64,000 bases of DNA, taken from assembly GCF_018991925.1 (NCBI RefSeq), contig NW_024732415.1, forward strand, positions 1,866,838 to 1,930,837, written 5' to 3'. Below the pieces are notes generated by a model that ran no database searches, was not told where the DNA came from, and saw only the letters and a program-made list of their open reading frames with translations. Of this stretch, positions 33,738 to 45,695 are shown piece by piece (within the stretch, counting starts at the first letter, position 1; each line of letters begins with the position of its first letter). The stretch comes from Homarus americanus (Eukaryota > Arthropoda > Malacostraca > Decapoda > Nephropidae). The position numbers and the translations under genes were made by a program.

Positions 33738-34322
33738 GGAAGATTGTTCGTGGTAAAGAATGTTGTTGTTATGATGGTTGTTCGTGGTAAAGAATGTTGT
33801 TGTTATGATGGTGTTCGTGGTAAAGAATGTTGTTGTTATGATGGTTGTTCGTGGTAAAGAATGTTGTTGTTATGATGGTTGTTCGTGGTAAAGAATGTTG
33901 TTGTTATGATGGTGTTCGTGGTAAAGAATGTTGTTGTTATGATGGTGTTCGTGGTAAAGAATGTTGTTGTTATGATGGTGTTCGTGGTAAAGAATGTTGT
34001 TGTTATGATGGTATTCGTGGTAAGAATATTTGTTGTTATGATGAGTGTTCTGGAAGTGGTAAAAAGAATATTTGTTGTTATGATGGTGTTCGTGGTAAGA
34101 ATGTTGTTATGATGGTGTTCGTGTGGTAAGAATGTTGTTGTTATGATGGTGTTCGTGGTAAAAATGTTGTTGTTATGATGGTGTTCGTGGTAAAGAATGT
34201 TGTTATTGATGGTGTTCGTGGTAAAGATGTTGTTGTTATGATGGTGTTCGTGGTAAAGAATGTTGTTGTTATGATGGTGTTCGTGGTAAGAGATGTTGTT
34301 GTTATGATGGTGTTCGTGAATT
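33738..34322. repeat. 33-bp minisatellite (TTCGTGGTAAAGAATG)
   Basis: About 17 copies of a 32-34 bp unit made of GTTCGTGGTAAAGAATG plus TTGTTGTTATGATGGT. Two diverged units have AATATTTG near 34025 and 34065. Confidence 0.95.
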
Positions 34323-34559
34323 GTTGGCAGGTGTACGGTCACTCAAAAGCCTCTATAAAAATTGTGTTGAAAAATGGCTATGACAGAGTTTTGACCAGCC
34401 CTATCGAGGACAACCTTGGGAGTCACAGTGTTCATTCTGTAATTCATCGATCACTCCAAGTGAAGATAGTTTTGTGACTGACTATCAACTATTGTGGAAC
34501 TCCTGAAGCTCTTGTCGCCCATAGGTTACCGATACCACTTATGAGATACTGTCGTCACT

Positions 34560-34815
34560 TATAATTTACCACTCACTCGTAATTCACCAGTCACTTAGGA
34601 ATTACCACCGTCACTTACGACCTTACTGCCGTCACTTATAATTTACCATCATCACTCATAACTCACCAGACACTCATGAGTTACCACCGTCACTCATAAC
34701 TCACCAGACACTCATGAGTTACCACCGTCACTCATAACTCACCAGACACTCATGAGTTACCACCGTCACTCATAACTCACCAGACACTCATGAGTTACCA
34801 CCGTCACTCTCAACA
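34560..34815. repeat. 38-bp minisatellite (ACTCATAACTCACCAG)
   Basis: Four clean copies of an approximately 38-bp unit (ACTCATGAGTTACCACCGTC joined to ACTCATAACTCACCAGAC) after several decayed units. The unit contains the palindrome ACTCATGAGT. Confidence 0.92.
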
Positions 34816-35072
34816 CTGTCACATTTAAGAGGATGATAATACCGTTTGATTGACAGATATGATCATTAATTATTTCTCAGAATAAATTAAAGAATAATTA
34901 TATAATACTGGCGGAGTGAAGAGTGACCACTTAATTATTGGATATAGTCATAATAATCTTGGGTTTCTCTAAGTTTACCTTGATATCCGTTTTCTATTTC
35001 CTCTTCTCCCTCGTTTTTGCTTTGTTTTTGTAATATTAGTGTGTTTGTTTATATTGTGTACGTGTTTAAGTG

Positions 35073-35073
<1 letters not shown>
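34816..35073. other. Unique AT-rich sequence
   Basis: Nothing recognised. Confidence 0.35.

Positions 35074-35147
<74 letters not shown>
35074..35147. repeat. (CA)n microsatellite
   Basis: A pure run of about 37 CA units. Confidence 0.96.
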
Positions 35148-35726
<579 letters not shown>

Positions 35727-35964
35727 TGCACCTTAAACAGTCTCAAAATTGGTGACAACACAAAGACCTATAGAGTATTTGTGTTGGTTGTGTTGTCGTC
35801 ACCCTCACCACCTTGAGTCTTGACAAACGAATCGAGATGACTTGGTCTTCTCTGGCGGTATTTCCTGGAGGTGTTATCAGTATGGGTCATCCAGGAGCCG
35901 TGCACGATAACTCAGGAGGAATTTTGTTTGGAGTGTTTCAAGTATATGAGTTTCCTGTTTTGTA

Positions 35965-36302
35965 TGACTTGCTGGTGTTGAAGGAGAGGTGTGTGGTGTT
36001 GGAGGAGAGGTGTGTGGTGTTGGAGGAGAGGTGTGTGGTGTTGGAGGAGGGGTGTGTGGTGTTGGAGGAGAGGTGTGTGGTGTTGGAGGAGGGTGTGTGG
36101 TGTTGGAGGAGGTGTGTAGTGTTGGGGAAGGTGGTGTTGGAGAGAGGTGTGTGGTGTTGGAGGGGAGGGTGTGTGGTGTTGGAGGTGTGCAGTGTTGGAG
36201 GAGAGGTGTGTGGTGTTGGAGGAGGGTGTGTGTGGTGTTGGAGGGAGGGTGTGTGCAGTGTTGGAGGGTGTGTGGTGTTGGAGGAGGGATGTGTGGGTGG
36301 TG
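35965..36302. repeat. 21-bp minisatellite (GTGTGTGGTGTTGGAGGAG)
   Basis: About fifteen copies with indels that shift the frame in the second half. Cys/Val/Gly frames on + and His/Pro frames on - are artefacts. Confidence 0.94.
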
Positions 36303-37132
36303 CTACTCAAGGAGGTGATTCCCGTGTTGCGTTCGACTTACACCCATGGCTGAGTGAGGGTGGTGACACTTATCACTGTGGTACCCGAGGGAAGGGTGTT
36401 CAGTATTGAGTGACTCTTTTGAAGTATTGTGGTAGAGAGGTGGAGTCTCATCCCTCTTGTAGGTAGTTATTGAGCCTTGACATCCTTCTCCACATCCTTC
36501 TCCTCCTCCTGTGTCATCCCACTTGAGACAGGACTGCGGCTCTTTATTCCACAACTCAGTATCTTTAAACACATCCACAGTTTGTCATCGTAAACAGAAC
36601 GTCACTCGTCTCTTCATTCAATAAGACTTTCAAATTCCACTAAGACTCGCCGGAGCTGCAGTGACTCTGGGGATTTCAACGATGGAAAGAAAATCTGGAA
36701 TGTTTTATTAGTTAAGTGGACAAATATACACAGTACTCGACTGCTTATCTCCAATTCACTTTACACCTTTACCCCAGGAAGGTTATGGCTCGACGCCTCC
36801 CACTCTCAGGGTTTATGAACGGCGCTACAAGAAACACCAGAGCCGCATGTGTATCATTTTCTACCCCAGGATGAAGGAAAACAACTTGACTATAATCATC
36901 TGTGTACACGTCACGCTGTGGGTCTCCTGACAACAGATGGTCATCAACCTCACCTCCACATTTAGACACATTCCCTGGTGTTGAGCAAAACCCTGAGGTC
37001 AGCGACTAACACCTGCCATCGTCGACAAAAACTCGAATAGAAGAGAGAGAGAGGTCCTCCAGGGCACAAACACCTTTTGGCAAGCCATGAATTAAGGTCT
37101 CTTTGCGTCAATGACAAACAAGGTATGCTCTC
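36303..37132. other. Unique sequence, no gene supported
   Basis: The 66-codon - strand frame at 36769-36969 is not low complexity, but it shows no splice sites or family motif. Confidence 0.35.
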
Positions 37133-37251
<119 letters not shown>

Positions 37252-37349
37252 CTGGGTGAAATTAAACTGTTCAGCATCAGGGGTTGACAACACAATAAAC
37301 CTAATATGAATTTTTTTAAGTACTCTATAGCGTGTAGGAGAACCATCAA

Positions 37350-37540
37350 TACCTACCACCTACCACTATCACTATCCACCACCTACCACTATCACTACCC
37401 ACCACCTACCACTACACACCGCCTACCACCACCACCACCTACCTCTCCCAACATCTATCACCACTACTGTCATCACGTTTTTACTGCTACCATCACCACT
37501 CCTCCACCATCAGCCACCACAATTCACCACCATCCTCCTT
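37350..37540. repeat. CACCTACCACTATCA-type repeat
   Basis: Degenerate CACC/ACCACC units. Confidence 0.85.
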
Positions 37541-37964
37541 ACCATGTGTTCCTTCAGGGGCGCCACAACCTGGGACCTCCTCTCCGTATGTGTGTAAGGT
37601 TCAAGGTACTGTAGTCAAGATGTCATGGCTTTCCACCCCTTTAACGATTGTTTTTTACCGCGTATATTCGTCATACGTTCCGGTTCCTTGTCTAGATCAC
37701 CTTCATGGCAAATTATCTTTCTTCCATTCACGTCTTAAGCTTCGTATTTTATCTCCTGGTGTTGTGTGGAGCTCCGGTTACACAATGGTCAGTCTCTCGT
37801 CACTTCCCCACGATATTGACTGAGGTGGTATTACTATATGTGACACCGGTTTATACTAGGTGTTTCGAAGCCTGGTTGAGAGCCTCTGTTTCATCACACA
37901 GCTCGGCCAAAGTTGGAGGAGTTTTCGAGGCCGATAAGGTTTTTTTTTTTTTCCTGTGTTAAGA
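37541..37964. other. Unique sequence
   Basis: Open frames of about 80 codons without recognised content. Confidence 0.35.
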
Positions 37965-38332
37965 TCTACCTGAAGGTTGTATTGTAGACGGGTTGTGTTG
38001 TGGACAGGTAGTGTTGTGGACAGGTTATGTTGTGGACAGGTAGGGTTAACAACTACCTGAAGGTTGTATTGTAGACGGGTTGTGATGTGGACAGGTTGTG
38101 TTATGGACAGGTAGGGTTAACAACTACCTGAAGGTTGTATTGTAGACGGGTTGTGATGTGGACAGGTTGTGTTGTGGACAGGTAGGGTTAACAACAACCT
38201 GAAGGTTGTATTGTAGACGGGTTGTGATGTGGACAGGTTGTGTTGTGGACAGGTAGGGTTAACAACTACCTGAAGGTTGTATTGTAGACGGGTTGTGATG
38301 TGGACAGGTTGTATTGTGGGCAGTTATAGTGT
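37965..38332. repeat. Minisatellite of about 66 bp (GAAGGTTGTATTGTAGACGG)
   Basis: Five to six copies of a unit joining ACCTGAAGGTTGTATTG, TAGACGGGTTGTGATGTGG and ACAGGTAGGGTTAACAAC. GTGGACAGGTTGTGTT also repeats inside the unit. Confidence 0.93.
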
Positions 38333-38924
38333 CAAGTTTCACCAGATATATGAAGAAATACGATGATTGTGATGACTGCGAAATACACCCAAGACTTAAG
38401 TATAATGGTGAAGAATTAAGAGAGCGTTTTACCGCCTCGAACTGAAGGGGAAACACAAGATTGACACCCAACACTTGACAACAGCACCTTTCAACACTCT
38501 CTGAAGGCTGTAAGTGAGGTTTGCAACACAGATAAAATAATAAGCAGCAACTTGAAGGAAATACGCATTGTATCTGAGATTATTTATTGAGGATGTCTTC
38601 CCTCCCCCTTCTACCCCTTTCCCTCCTCCCGTGACTTGCTAGCAGTGTGTGACCTGTACATCATATTTCACTGCGTCAGATAATCTCCTCCAGGTCACAT
38701 ATACCCAGAGGTTTGTACGATGAATATTCCTCTAGTAGATGGGTGATTGATGGACCTATGACAAAACACCAAAATAAAGTGTAAAAATAACATCGTTTAT
38801 ACTGAGACTCTACCTTAATTGGATACGTTTATTATGGCTGTGTTGACCTCTAGTGGTGGCACTGAATTACTAGGAGGGATTTGGGGTATTCTTCCACCAT
38901 TACCATCAATACCTGCATCATCCC
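38333..38924. other. Unique sequence
   Basis: Nothing recognised. Confidence 0.35.
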
Positions 38925-39115
38925 CACAGCTACCACCATCATCACCACCCCCACAGCAACCACCATCTTCACCACCAGCATCACCACCCCCCAACAACAA
39001 CCATCATCACCACCCCCACAGCAACCACCATCATCACCACCACCACCACCACCACCACCCGACAACAACCATCATCACCACTCCCCACCCACACCATCAC
39101 CATCCTCTAACCACA
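38925..39115. repeat. (CAC/CAT)n-type array
   Basis: CACCACC and CATCATCACC units with CAACAACC interruptions. Confidence 0.9.
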
Positions 39116-40034
39116 GTCATCGGTATCACGGTAATTTGCACCAAGAAACTCCCGACTTTAGTACGAAATGTCATCGGGTTAGACAACAGAACACAGGGCT
39201 GAGGCAACTTCCTCTCCGTGCTGTACAACGTCTTGGTTATATTATCGTCTTACTAGGCAGTTCACCCTCACTAACAACCAACCCAAAAACTAAACACTAA
39301 CTTTACAACTAAACACTAACTTTACACTTCTCTTAACAACGACATCAACTACACTGAAAATAACATTCATTATACATAATCCTGGTGAATGAGCGTCACT
39401 TTACGTTTTCTGTGTGGTTCTTACTGCTTTACATAATTCTTTAATGCTAAAGTCTATGTTACGTTAAAAAAAAATAGATATAATATTCTTTATCATGTAC
39501 ATTACACTATAAAGAACATTGAACTACTGCCTTCATCATCACCTAAGTTATAATTTATTGAACAAATCATCGGCGGCACAACTGTATCTTAATAATCTAA
39601 GACACAACCCACCGAAGAAAGGACCTAGCATCATACTCGGACCTTCACACAGAAAACGGTAAACAGTATCTATCGTCCTCATGGGTTACATCATAAAGAA
39701 AATGAGAAACTCCATCGCTCAGGTTACAATAAGTCCACAGAGACAAGGGAAATGCATTCTCCACCCCATGATGGCGGCGACAGAAAATGACGACATATTG
39801 TACTTGACGTAATACATCATAAGGGACTCATTTTCTCTCATATGGCCCATCTTTAACTCTCTATTGGCCTCACACTCCGTTTATCACTTCTTCTGCTTCC
39901 TCCGTGTCACTTCCTTGGGGGGGGGGGGATTTTTATATTGAGAACGGTATGTGTGTGTGTAAAGAAGAGTCGTTATGTATGAATTGGTAAAGTAGACGAA
40001 AAAGAAACAGGAATAAAAAGAACGAGAGAAAGAT
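39116..40034. other. Unique sequence, no gene supported
   Basis: Ordinary AT-moderate DNA. A G-run lies at 39918-39927. Confidence 0.4.
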
Positions 40035-40062
40035 TAGTAGTAGTAGTAATAGTAGTAGTAGT
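40035..40062. repeat. (TAG)n at the 5' flank of copy E
   Basis: TTAGTAGTAGTAGTAATAG followed by TAGTAGTAGTG, directly abutting the element's coding sequence. Confidence 0.92.
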
Positions 40063-41968
40063 GTGTGCTGGCCACCAGGCTGGTGGGGAGGCGGCCATTC
40101 ACGCCATGAGATTGATATTTGAGCAGCGTGATTGTGAGGCCGTTCTCCTGGTGGATGCTTCAAACGCATTCAACATACTTAACCGCAAGGCGGCACTGCA
40201 CAACATCAAGATCAAGTGTCCTAGCTTTGCGATGTATGTTGAAAATTCGTATAGGAATCCTTCAGACCTCTACGTAGTAAACAACAAGGCTCTACGAGGT
40301 GATACCATCCTACAGTCGACCGAGGGAACAACACAGGGAGACCCCGTTGCAATGGCAATGTATGCAATAGGCCTATCAGTGCTCCAACAAGAAATAAAGT
40401 ATGAAACAACTGGGGTCAAACAAGTGGCATATGCTGATGACCTCACAGGAGCAGGAAAAGTGGAGGACATCAAAAAGTGGTGGGACCTGGTAACATCGCG
40501 AGGTCCACAAATAGGGTACCACCCAAACGCCAGCAAATCCTTCCTCATCGTGAAGCCAGATCATTATGATCGGGCTGTGGAGGCTTTCGGCGAAAGTGAG
40601 GTCAAAATAACTAAGGACGGCCAAAGACATCTAGGCGCAGTAATTGGCACTACGGACTTCAAGACCCAGTACGTAGGGGGAAAGGTGAACGAGTGGGTTA
40701 GCGAAATCCATGCTCTATCGGAGATTGCTAACACAGAGCCACATGCGGCCTTTGCAGCATTCACACATGGAGTCAAGCATCGTTGGAACTACCTGATGCG
40801 TACCATCCCTGAGATCCGACCCCTCCTCCACCCTTTGGAAGAAGCAATCAGTGTCAAGTTCATTCCCAAACTAGTGAAACACCACGACTTAACCCCAGTA
40901 GAAAGAACACTTCTTGCACTTCCACCAAGACTGGGAGGGATGGGACTAACTAATCCAGAGGAGATTGCTGACTCTGAACATCAAAATTCACTTAAGCTCA
41001 CGGCAGCCCTCACTGACCACATAATAGCCCAGAATGCAACAGGGGAAGTGGACACCAGCGAAGTTAATAAGATCCGTAGATCCATTACAACAGATCGGCA
41101 GCACTGCCAAAATGACATGTTGCAGCAACTGTTGCTGCAGGTTCCAGAAAATTTGACAAAAAAAGTAGCTATAGCGCAGGAGGTGGGCGCCTCGAACTGG
41201 TTAACTACGTTACCGATAAGGGCAAATGGTTTCAGCCTTAACAAACAAGAATTTACAGATGCCATTGCTCTAAGGTACGGTTGGCCAGTAGATGGTTTGC
41301 CCTCCCAATGCGTGTGTGGCTATTCCTATGATGGCGATCACGCCATGGTTTGCAAGAAGGGGGGCTTCATATGCATGAGGCATGACGAGGTAAGGGATCT
41401 CACAGCAAATATGTTGAAGGAAACCTGCCGGGACGTCATGGTAGAACCGACCCTCCTTCCACTGGATGGCGAGATCCTCCAACACAGGACTTCAAACACA
41501 TCTAACGAAGCCCGTGTGGACGTCAGTGCTCGAGGATTCTGGACGCGGGGACAGCGAGCCTTCTTCGACATCAGGATTTTTGATCCCATGGCCGTTTGTC
41601 ACCGTAACCTAGCTCTCGATGCTGCACATAGGAGGAACGAGAACGACAAGAGAAGGGCATATGGGGAGAGAATTCAAAATGTCGATCAAGGCAGCTTCAC
41701 TCCGCTAGTGTTCACAACCTCTGGTGGGATGGGCCCAAGCGCAAGATGTTTCTACGCCAGACTCGCGGAGCTGATCTCCGAACAGAAGCAGCAGCCCAGA
41801 AGTTATGTCACAGCCTGGATGAGATGTCGACTGTCCTTCTCTCTCCTTCGGTCGGCTTTGCTCTGCCTCAGGGGAACGAGAGCTTCTGCCCCTACTCCGT
41901 CAACTGCTGCAGATATCGACTATGAGGCTACAGTCACCGAATGCCGCATCGATCTGCGGCTCAACTAA
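40061..41968 (+). CDS. Retrotransposon polyprotein fragment: RT, zinc knuckle, restriction-like endonuclease
   Basis: 635 open codons. The first codon is GTG at the microsatellite junction and is not a real start. Residues counted from there: RT motif A LVDASNAFN (30-38); motif B EGTTQGDPVAMAMYA (88-102); catalytic YADD (124-127); a motif-D-like GYHPNASKSFLIVK (152-165); thumb-like LLALPPRLGGMGLTNP (284-299). Next comes a C-x-C-x7-H-x3-C zinc knuckle (C417, C419, H427, C431), then GGFICMRHDEVRD (434-446). The final block has VEP (461-463), ARVDVSARGFW (484-494) and AFFDIRIFDP (500-509), which looks like a PD-(D/E)xK nuclease core, with E462, D487 and D503 as likely catalytic acids. The C-terminus FTPLVFTTSGGMGPSA is typical of this uncharacterised animal RT family. 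The N-terminus is missing through 5' truncation. Role: target-primed reverse transcription in the nucleus. Confidence 0.9.
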   Translation: MCAGHQAGGEAAIHAMRLIFEQRDCEAVLLVDASNAFNILNRKAALHNIKIKCPSFAMYVENSYRNPSDLYVVNNKALRGDTILQSTEGTTQGDPVAMAMYAIGLSVLQQEIKYETTGVKQVAYADDLTGAGKVEDIKKWWDLVTSRGPQIGYHPNASKSFLIVKPDHYDRAVEAFGESEVKITKDGQRHLGAVIGTTDFKTQYVGGKVNEWVSEIHALSEIANTEPHAAFAAFTHGVKHRWNYLMRTIPEIRPLLHPLEEAISVKFIPKLVKHHDLTPVERTLLALPPRLGGMGLTNPEEIADSEHQNSLKLTAALTDHIIAQNATGEVDTSEVNKIRRSITTDRQHCQNDMLQQLLLQVPENLTKKVAIAQEVGASNWLTTLPIRANGFSLNKQEFTDAIALRYGWPVDGLPSQCVCGYSYDGDHAMVCKKGGFICMRHDEVRDLTANMLKETCRDVMVEPTLLPLDGEILQHRTSNTSNEARVDVSARGFWTRGQRAFFDIRIFDPMAVCHRNLALDAAHRRNENDKRRAYGERIQNVDQGSFTPLVFTTSGGMGPSARCFYARLAELISEQKQQPRSYVTAWMRCRLSFSLLRSALLCLRGTRASAPTPSTAADIDYEATVTECRIDLRLN

Positions 41969-42092
41969 TTTAACACAGATAGGATAGTTGCTTATGTATT
42001 AGGATATTTAATATTAAGGTAAATAAATGGTGGCGAAGGTGTGGCTATTGGGGGAGGCTGGAGGCCATTTAAAAAAAAAAAAAAAAAAAAAA
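40063..42092 (+). mobile_element. GTA-targeting RLE-type LINE, copy E (reference copy, 5'-truncated)
   Basis: The longest copy of the family. It enters the reverse-transcriptase domain immediately after (TAG)n. An uninterrupted coding region runs to TAA (41966-41968). A 3' UTR of about 100 bp contains GGTGGCGAAGGTGTGGC and GGGGGAGGCTGGAGGCC. It ends in 22 A (42071-42092), followed by (GTA)n. Lacking a 5' UTR, start codon and N-terminal domain, it is dead as an autonomous copy, but the lack of stops indicates recent insertion. Clade assignment (R2/NeSL/Utopia-like group with a restriction-like endonuclease) is inference from domain order. Confidence 0.93.
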
Positions 42093-42120
42093 GTAGTAGT
42101 AGTAGTAGTAGTAGTTGTAG
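42093..42120. repeat. (GTA)n at the 3' end of copy E
   Basis: GTAGTAGTAGTAGTAGTAG directly after the poly(A) tail, decaying to TTGTAGTAATG. Confidence 0.93.
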
Positions 42121-42189
42121 TAATGCTATAATCATCATTATCATTATTACCGTAACATTACAACAAAACATCACCGTTATGCCACACAA

Positions 42190-42383
42190 TTTCATCATCA
42201 CCACCACCATCATCACCACCACCATCATCATCACCACCACCATCATCACCACCACCATCATCATCACCACCATCATCACCACCATTATCATCACCACCAC
42301 CATCATCACCACCACCATCATCACCACCACCACCATCATCACCACCACCATCATCACCAACTAACATCACCACCACCACCAGT
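42190..42383. repeat. (CACCAT)n-type array
   Basis: ATCATCACCACCACC units. Met/Val and Gly/Asp frames are artefacts. Confidence 0.93.
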
Positions 42384-42514
42384 TCTCACTCTGCATGGCT
42401 GACTACATGACAGTGGCCGCGTCACCCCAAGGGCTCCATGCATTCACTATACTTCTCATGAATTTCTTACAGTGTTGGTGAAATATATAGTGTACAGGTG
42501 TGGAGGCATGACTG

Positions 42515-42670
42515 TGGTGGTGTCGTCATGAGAGGCTGTTAGGTAAGGTGGGAGAGTGGTGGTGGTGGTAAGTAGTGGTGGTTGGGTGTGGTTGTTGATA
42601 ACGGTGTAAGTAGGTGGTGGTGGTGGTGGTGGTAGGGGGGGATGGTAATGATTGTGGTGGTGGTGGTTGA
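42515..42670. repeat. (GTG)n-rich low-complexity sequence
   Basis: GTGGTGGTGGTGG runs with GGTTGGGTGTGG interruptions. Confidence 0.85.
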
Positions 42671-42689
42671 ATAACATCCAGGACCCCCC

Positions 42690-42757
42690 AATTACTACTG
42701 CTGGGTACACTTGCTTGCGTGGCGAGCGTGCTAACCATTACACCACAGGTCGCCCCA
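42690..42757 (-). mobile_element. tRNA-like SINE head or tRNA pseudogene
   Basis: On the - strand, GGGGCGACCTGTGGTG, TAATGGTTAGCACGCTCGCC and ACGCAAG resemble the 5' half of a tRNA (box A region TGGTTAGCACG). No box B follows (sequence continues AAGTGTACCCAGCAG). It is a different tRNA-derived head from the SINE family at 62.2 kb. Confidence 0.5.
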
Positions 42758-42884
42758 CATCCATACAGTACATACAGACACCCAAGTTACCTCACTGGTT
42801 ATCAATTTTCACATCATTCTGATCACGTAAGATTAATAATGATACAATGGCTTAGAATATAATAATTAAAGTTAAGGAAAAGTT

Positions 42885-42970
42885 ACTACTACTACTATTA
42901 TTATTATTTACTACTACTACTACTATTATTATTATTTACTACTACTACTACTACTTTTTCTTTTTTATTA
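42885..42970. repeat. (ACT)n / (ATT)n compound array at the 3' end of copy F
   Basis: ACTACTACTATTATTATT blocks alternate, then ACTACTACTACTACTACT, and then a T-rich stretch that is the reverse of the element's A-tail. Confidence 0.92.
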
Positions 42971-43634
<664 letters not shown>

Positions 43635-43787
43635 CCACCGTGTCATAAGAGCTTCACAGCAGAAAGAATTAGGTCTTGGACTCCCGTGTATAAAACATCT
43701 CCAATAATGATGTTAAGAAATATCCCAGCCATTTATTATATTAGTGAGAGTAATGATTCTTTGCCAATATTTCCATGGCTGACTTGT

Positions 43788-43865
43788 GATTGGCCAATCA
43801 GCTGGAATTAGGGGATTCAGTCACGCGATCTCGTCTAATCGTCGCCACAATCATGGATAACGAGT
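43788..43865 (+). promoter_or_regulatory. Candidate core promoter: CCAAT palindrome, initiator, ATG
   Basis: A perfect palindrome GATTGGCCAATC (43788-43799) carries CCAAT on both strands. About 20 bp downstream is TCAGTC (43817-43822), a match to the arthropod initiator TCAKTY. An ATG lies at 43853 (AATCATGGATAACGA), followed by GTGAGT (43864-43869) as a possible donor. No downstream exon is recognised. Confidence 0.25.
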
Positions 43866-43869
43866 GAGT

Positions 43870-44040
43870 CAAATGAACAATGAATCAAGTTACTCATTTG
43901 GTTATACAGTTATTGGTAAACCTGTTGATATATCTTCTTGTTTGTTGTTTTTTCTTCTTTATCTCTTTATTTTTATTATAATTTTATTCTACTGTTTGTT
44001 ATTAAGTAAATTAAAGTGCATTGTAACTGATTAACCCGTA

Positions 44041-44045
<5 letters not shown>
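43870..44045. other. Unique AT-rich sequence
   Basis: Nothing recognised. Confidence 0.35.

Positions 44046-44095
<50 letters not shown>
44046..44095. repeat. (CT)n microsatellite
   Basis: A pure run of about 24 CT units. Confidence 0.96.
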
Positions 44096-44097
<2 letters not shown>

Positions 44098-44377
44098 CTG
44101 CACGCACTACCATCTTCACGCACTACCTTCACGGGTGTCAGCGTACCGGGGAAAGTTACCATAAAGATCAAGTTCACACACGCGAGGAAACAGCTGAGGG
44201 CAGAAGCAATCACCTTGGGGTGGGAGTCGGCCTAGATTCCGTCTTTACTTTATATCGAGTAGTAGATGTCTTGCGTCCCCGTGTGTGATATTTGGACATT
44301 TGAGAGTAAAGTGGGGGTTGAGGGGTGTTATTGTGTGCCAGTGTCTATTTTTCGTGTGTGTATATGTCCCGGTGTCC

Positions 44378-44381
<4 letters not shown>
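44096..44381. other. Unique sequence
   Basis: Nothing recognised. Confidence 0.35.

Positions 44382-44431
<50 letters not shown>
44382..44431. repeat. (GT)n microsatellite
   Basis: A pure run of about 25 GT units. Confidence 0.96.
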
Positions 44432-44432
<1 letters not shown>

Positions 44433-44769
44433 ATAATGATGGGTTCAGGTACGTTCTAGTGGATGACCTGTTCAATGTAAGCGTGTCTTTTAACCTCGAA
44501 GTCAAGTACCTCTCTCTCTCTCTCTCCTATATCTTTAACAATCCAGTACACGAGGTCATTTGAGGTCATTTGTCACCACTTCACCTCGTCGTGGTCCACT
44601 TCAAGGGTCGACTCCCAGCCGCTGTTACTTACCTGCTCACCTTACCTGCCAGTCTTACCTACCTGGCGGCCACCACAACAAGCATTAGTCGTGTTGGGGA
44701 AAGGAAGACAGTGTAGGATCCCACCATTGTTCTTGATAGTGTTGTCACGCTCTGTATTTATATTCAATT
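44432..44769. other. Unique sequence
   Basis: Contains a short CT run at 44510-44526. No gene. Confidence 0.35.
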
Positions 44770-44980
44770 TTCTGACGGGATTACCTGAAGATTAGGCACC
44801 CCGGCTTACTTCATCGGATGATTAAGCACCCTAACGTAGCATAACTTAACCTAACCTAACATAACATAATATAAACGAACATAATATGACACAATATAAC
44901 CTAATATACTCTAACTTAACCTAACCAAACCCCCAGGTGAATTAAGCTGGGAGTGCCTAATCTTCATGTGATCCCTCAAC
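44770..44980. mobile_element. MITE-like element with TTAGG core, clearest copy
   Basis: The left arm GATTACCTGAAGATTAGGC, ACCCCGGCTTACTTCATC is matched inverted by the right arm AATTAAGCTGGGAGTGCC, TAATCTTCATGTGATCCC. Inside the left arm a second half-copy occurs (GGATGATTAAGCACCCTAAC). The core is degenerate CCTAA (44840-44930). Terminal inverted repeats of about 35 bp and no coding capacity fit a MITE or foldback element. No superfamily is assigned and target-site duplications were not resolved. Confidence 0.7.
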
Positions 44981-45475
44981 TCATATCCTCTGACGCTTAT
45001 AAACGTGCCATGAGACTTTTTTTTTTTTTACCTATTCCTTAATATTCCTTTACAATAGCCACAGTGTCATCTTGGCAAGGTTGTGTTCCTGGCGGGGTTG
45101 TTTACCTGCTTTGTCCCCCTCATAACAAGACACCTTTACGAACACATACCTGGAGACATTATGTAATACCACGTAAGACATAACGATGATATATTTCTGT
45201 AGGCGATAGAACACAGTGTTCTTGTTTCTCGTTGTTTACATCCTACAGCGAAGTTAAAGTCATTACCTGGTTATAATATCGTAATCCTTGACACGTCTTG
45301 GATAAATTCATGAAATAATATACTTGAAAATTACTTGAGTATATAAACTTTATACAGTAATACATTATGACAACAACCACTTGAGTGTTAATAGGATCAT
45401 ACTTGACGTTCAATAATGTGGGTCGCTCTTTTGTGTACAGGAGGTGAATAATTACCATCTTTGTCACTCAGGTAA
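44981..45475. other. Unique sequence between two MITE copies
   Basis: Nothing recognised. Confidence 0.35.
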
Positions 45476-45695
45476 ACACCCTCAAGACTAGACACTCCAG
45501 TTTATTTCACTTGATGACTAAACACCCTAACGCTATCTGGTGTGGTTAGATTAGGTTAGATTATATGAGGTAAGCTTAGGTTCGATGAGGTTAGCTTAGG
45601 TTAGATTAGTTTAGCTTTAACTTTGGTTGGGCTAGCGTTAAGGTGAAAAAGCTTAAGGTGAAATAAGCCGGGATGTCTAATCTTCAGGTGAGGTC
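45476..45695. mobile_element. MITE-like element with TTAGG core, second clear copy
   Basis: The left arm (CCCTCAAGACTAGACACTCC, AGTTTATTTCACTTGATG) and right arm (GGTGAAATAAGCCGGGATG, TCTAATCTTCAGGTGAGG) are inverted relatives of the 44.8 kb copy's arms. The core is decayed GGTTAGATTAGG (45543-45610). Confidence 0.7.

Noticed and set aside
36769..36969. Short - strand gene
   Set aside because: 66 codons, no motif, no splice or promoter signals; compatible with chance.
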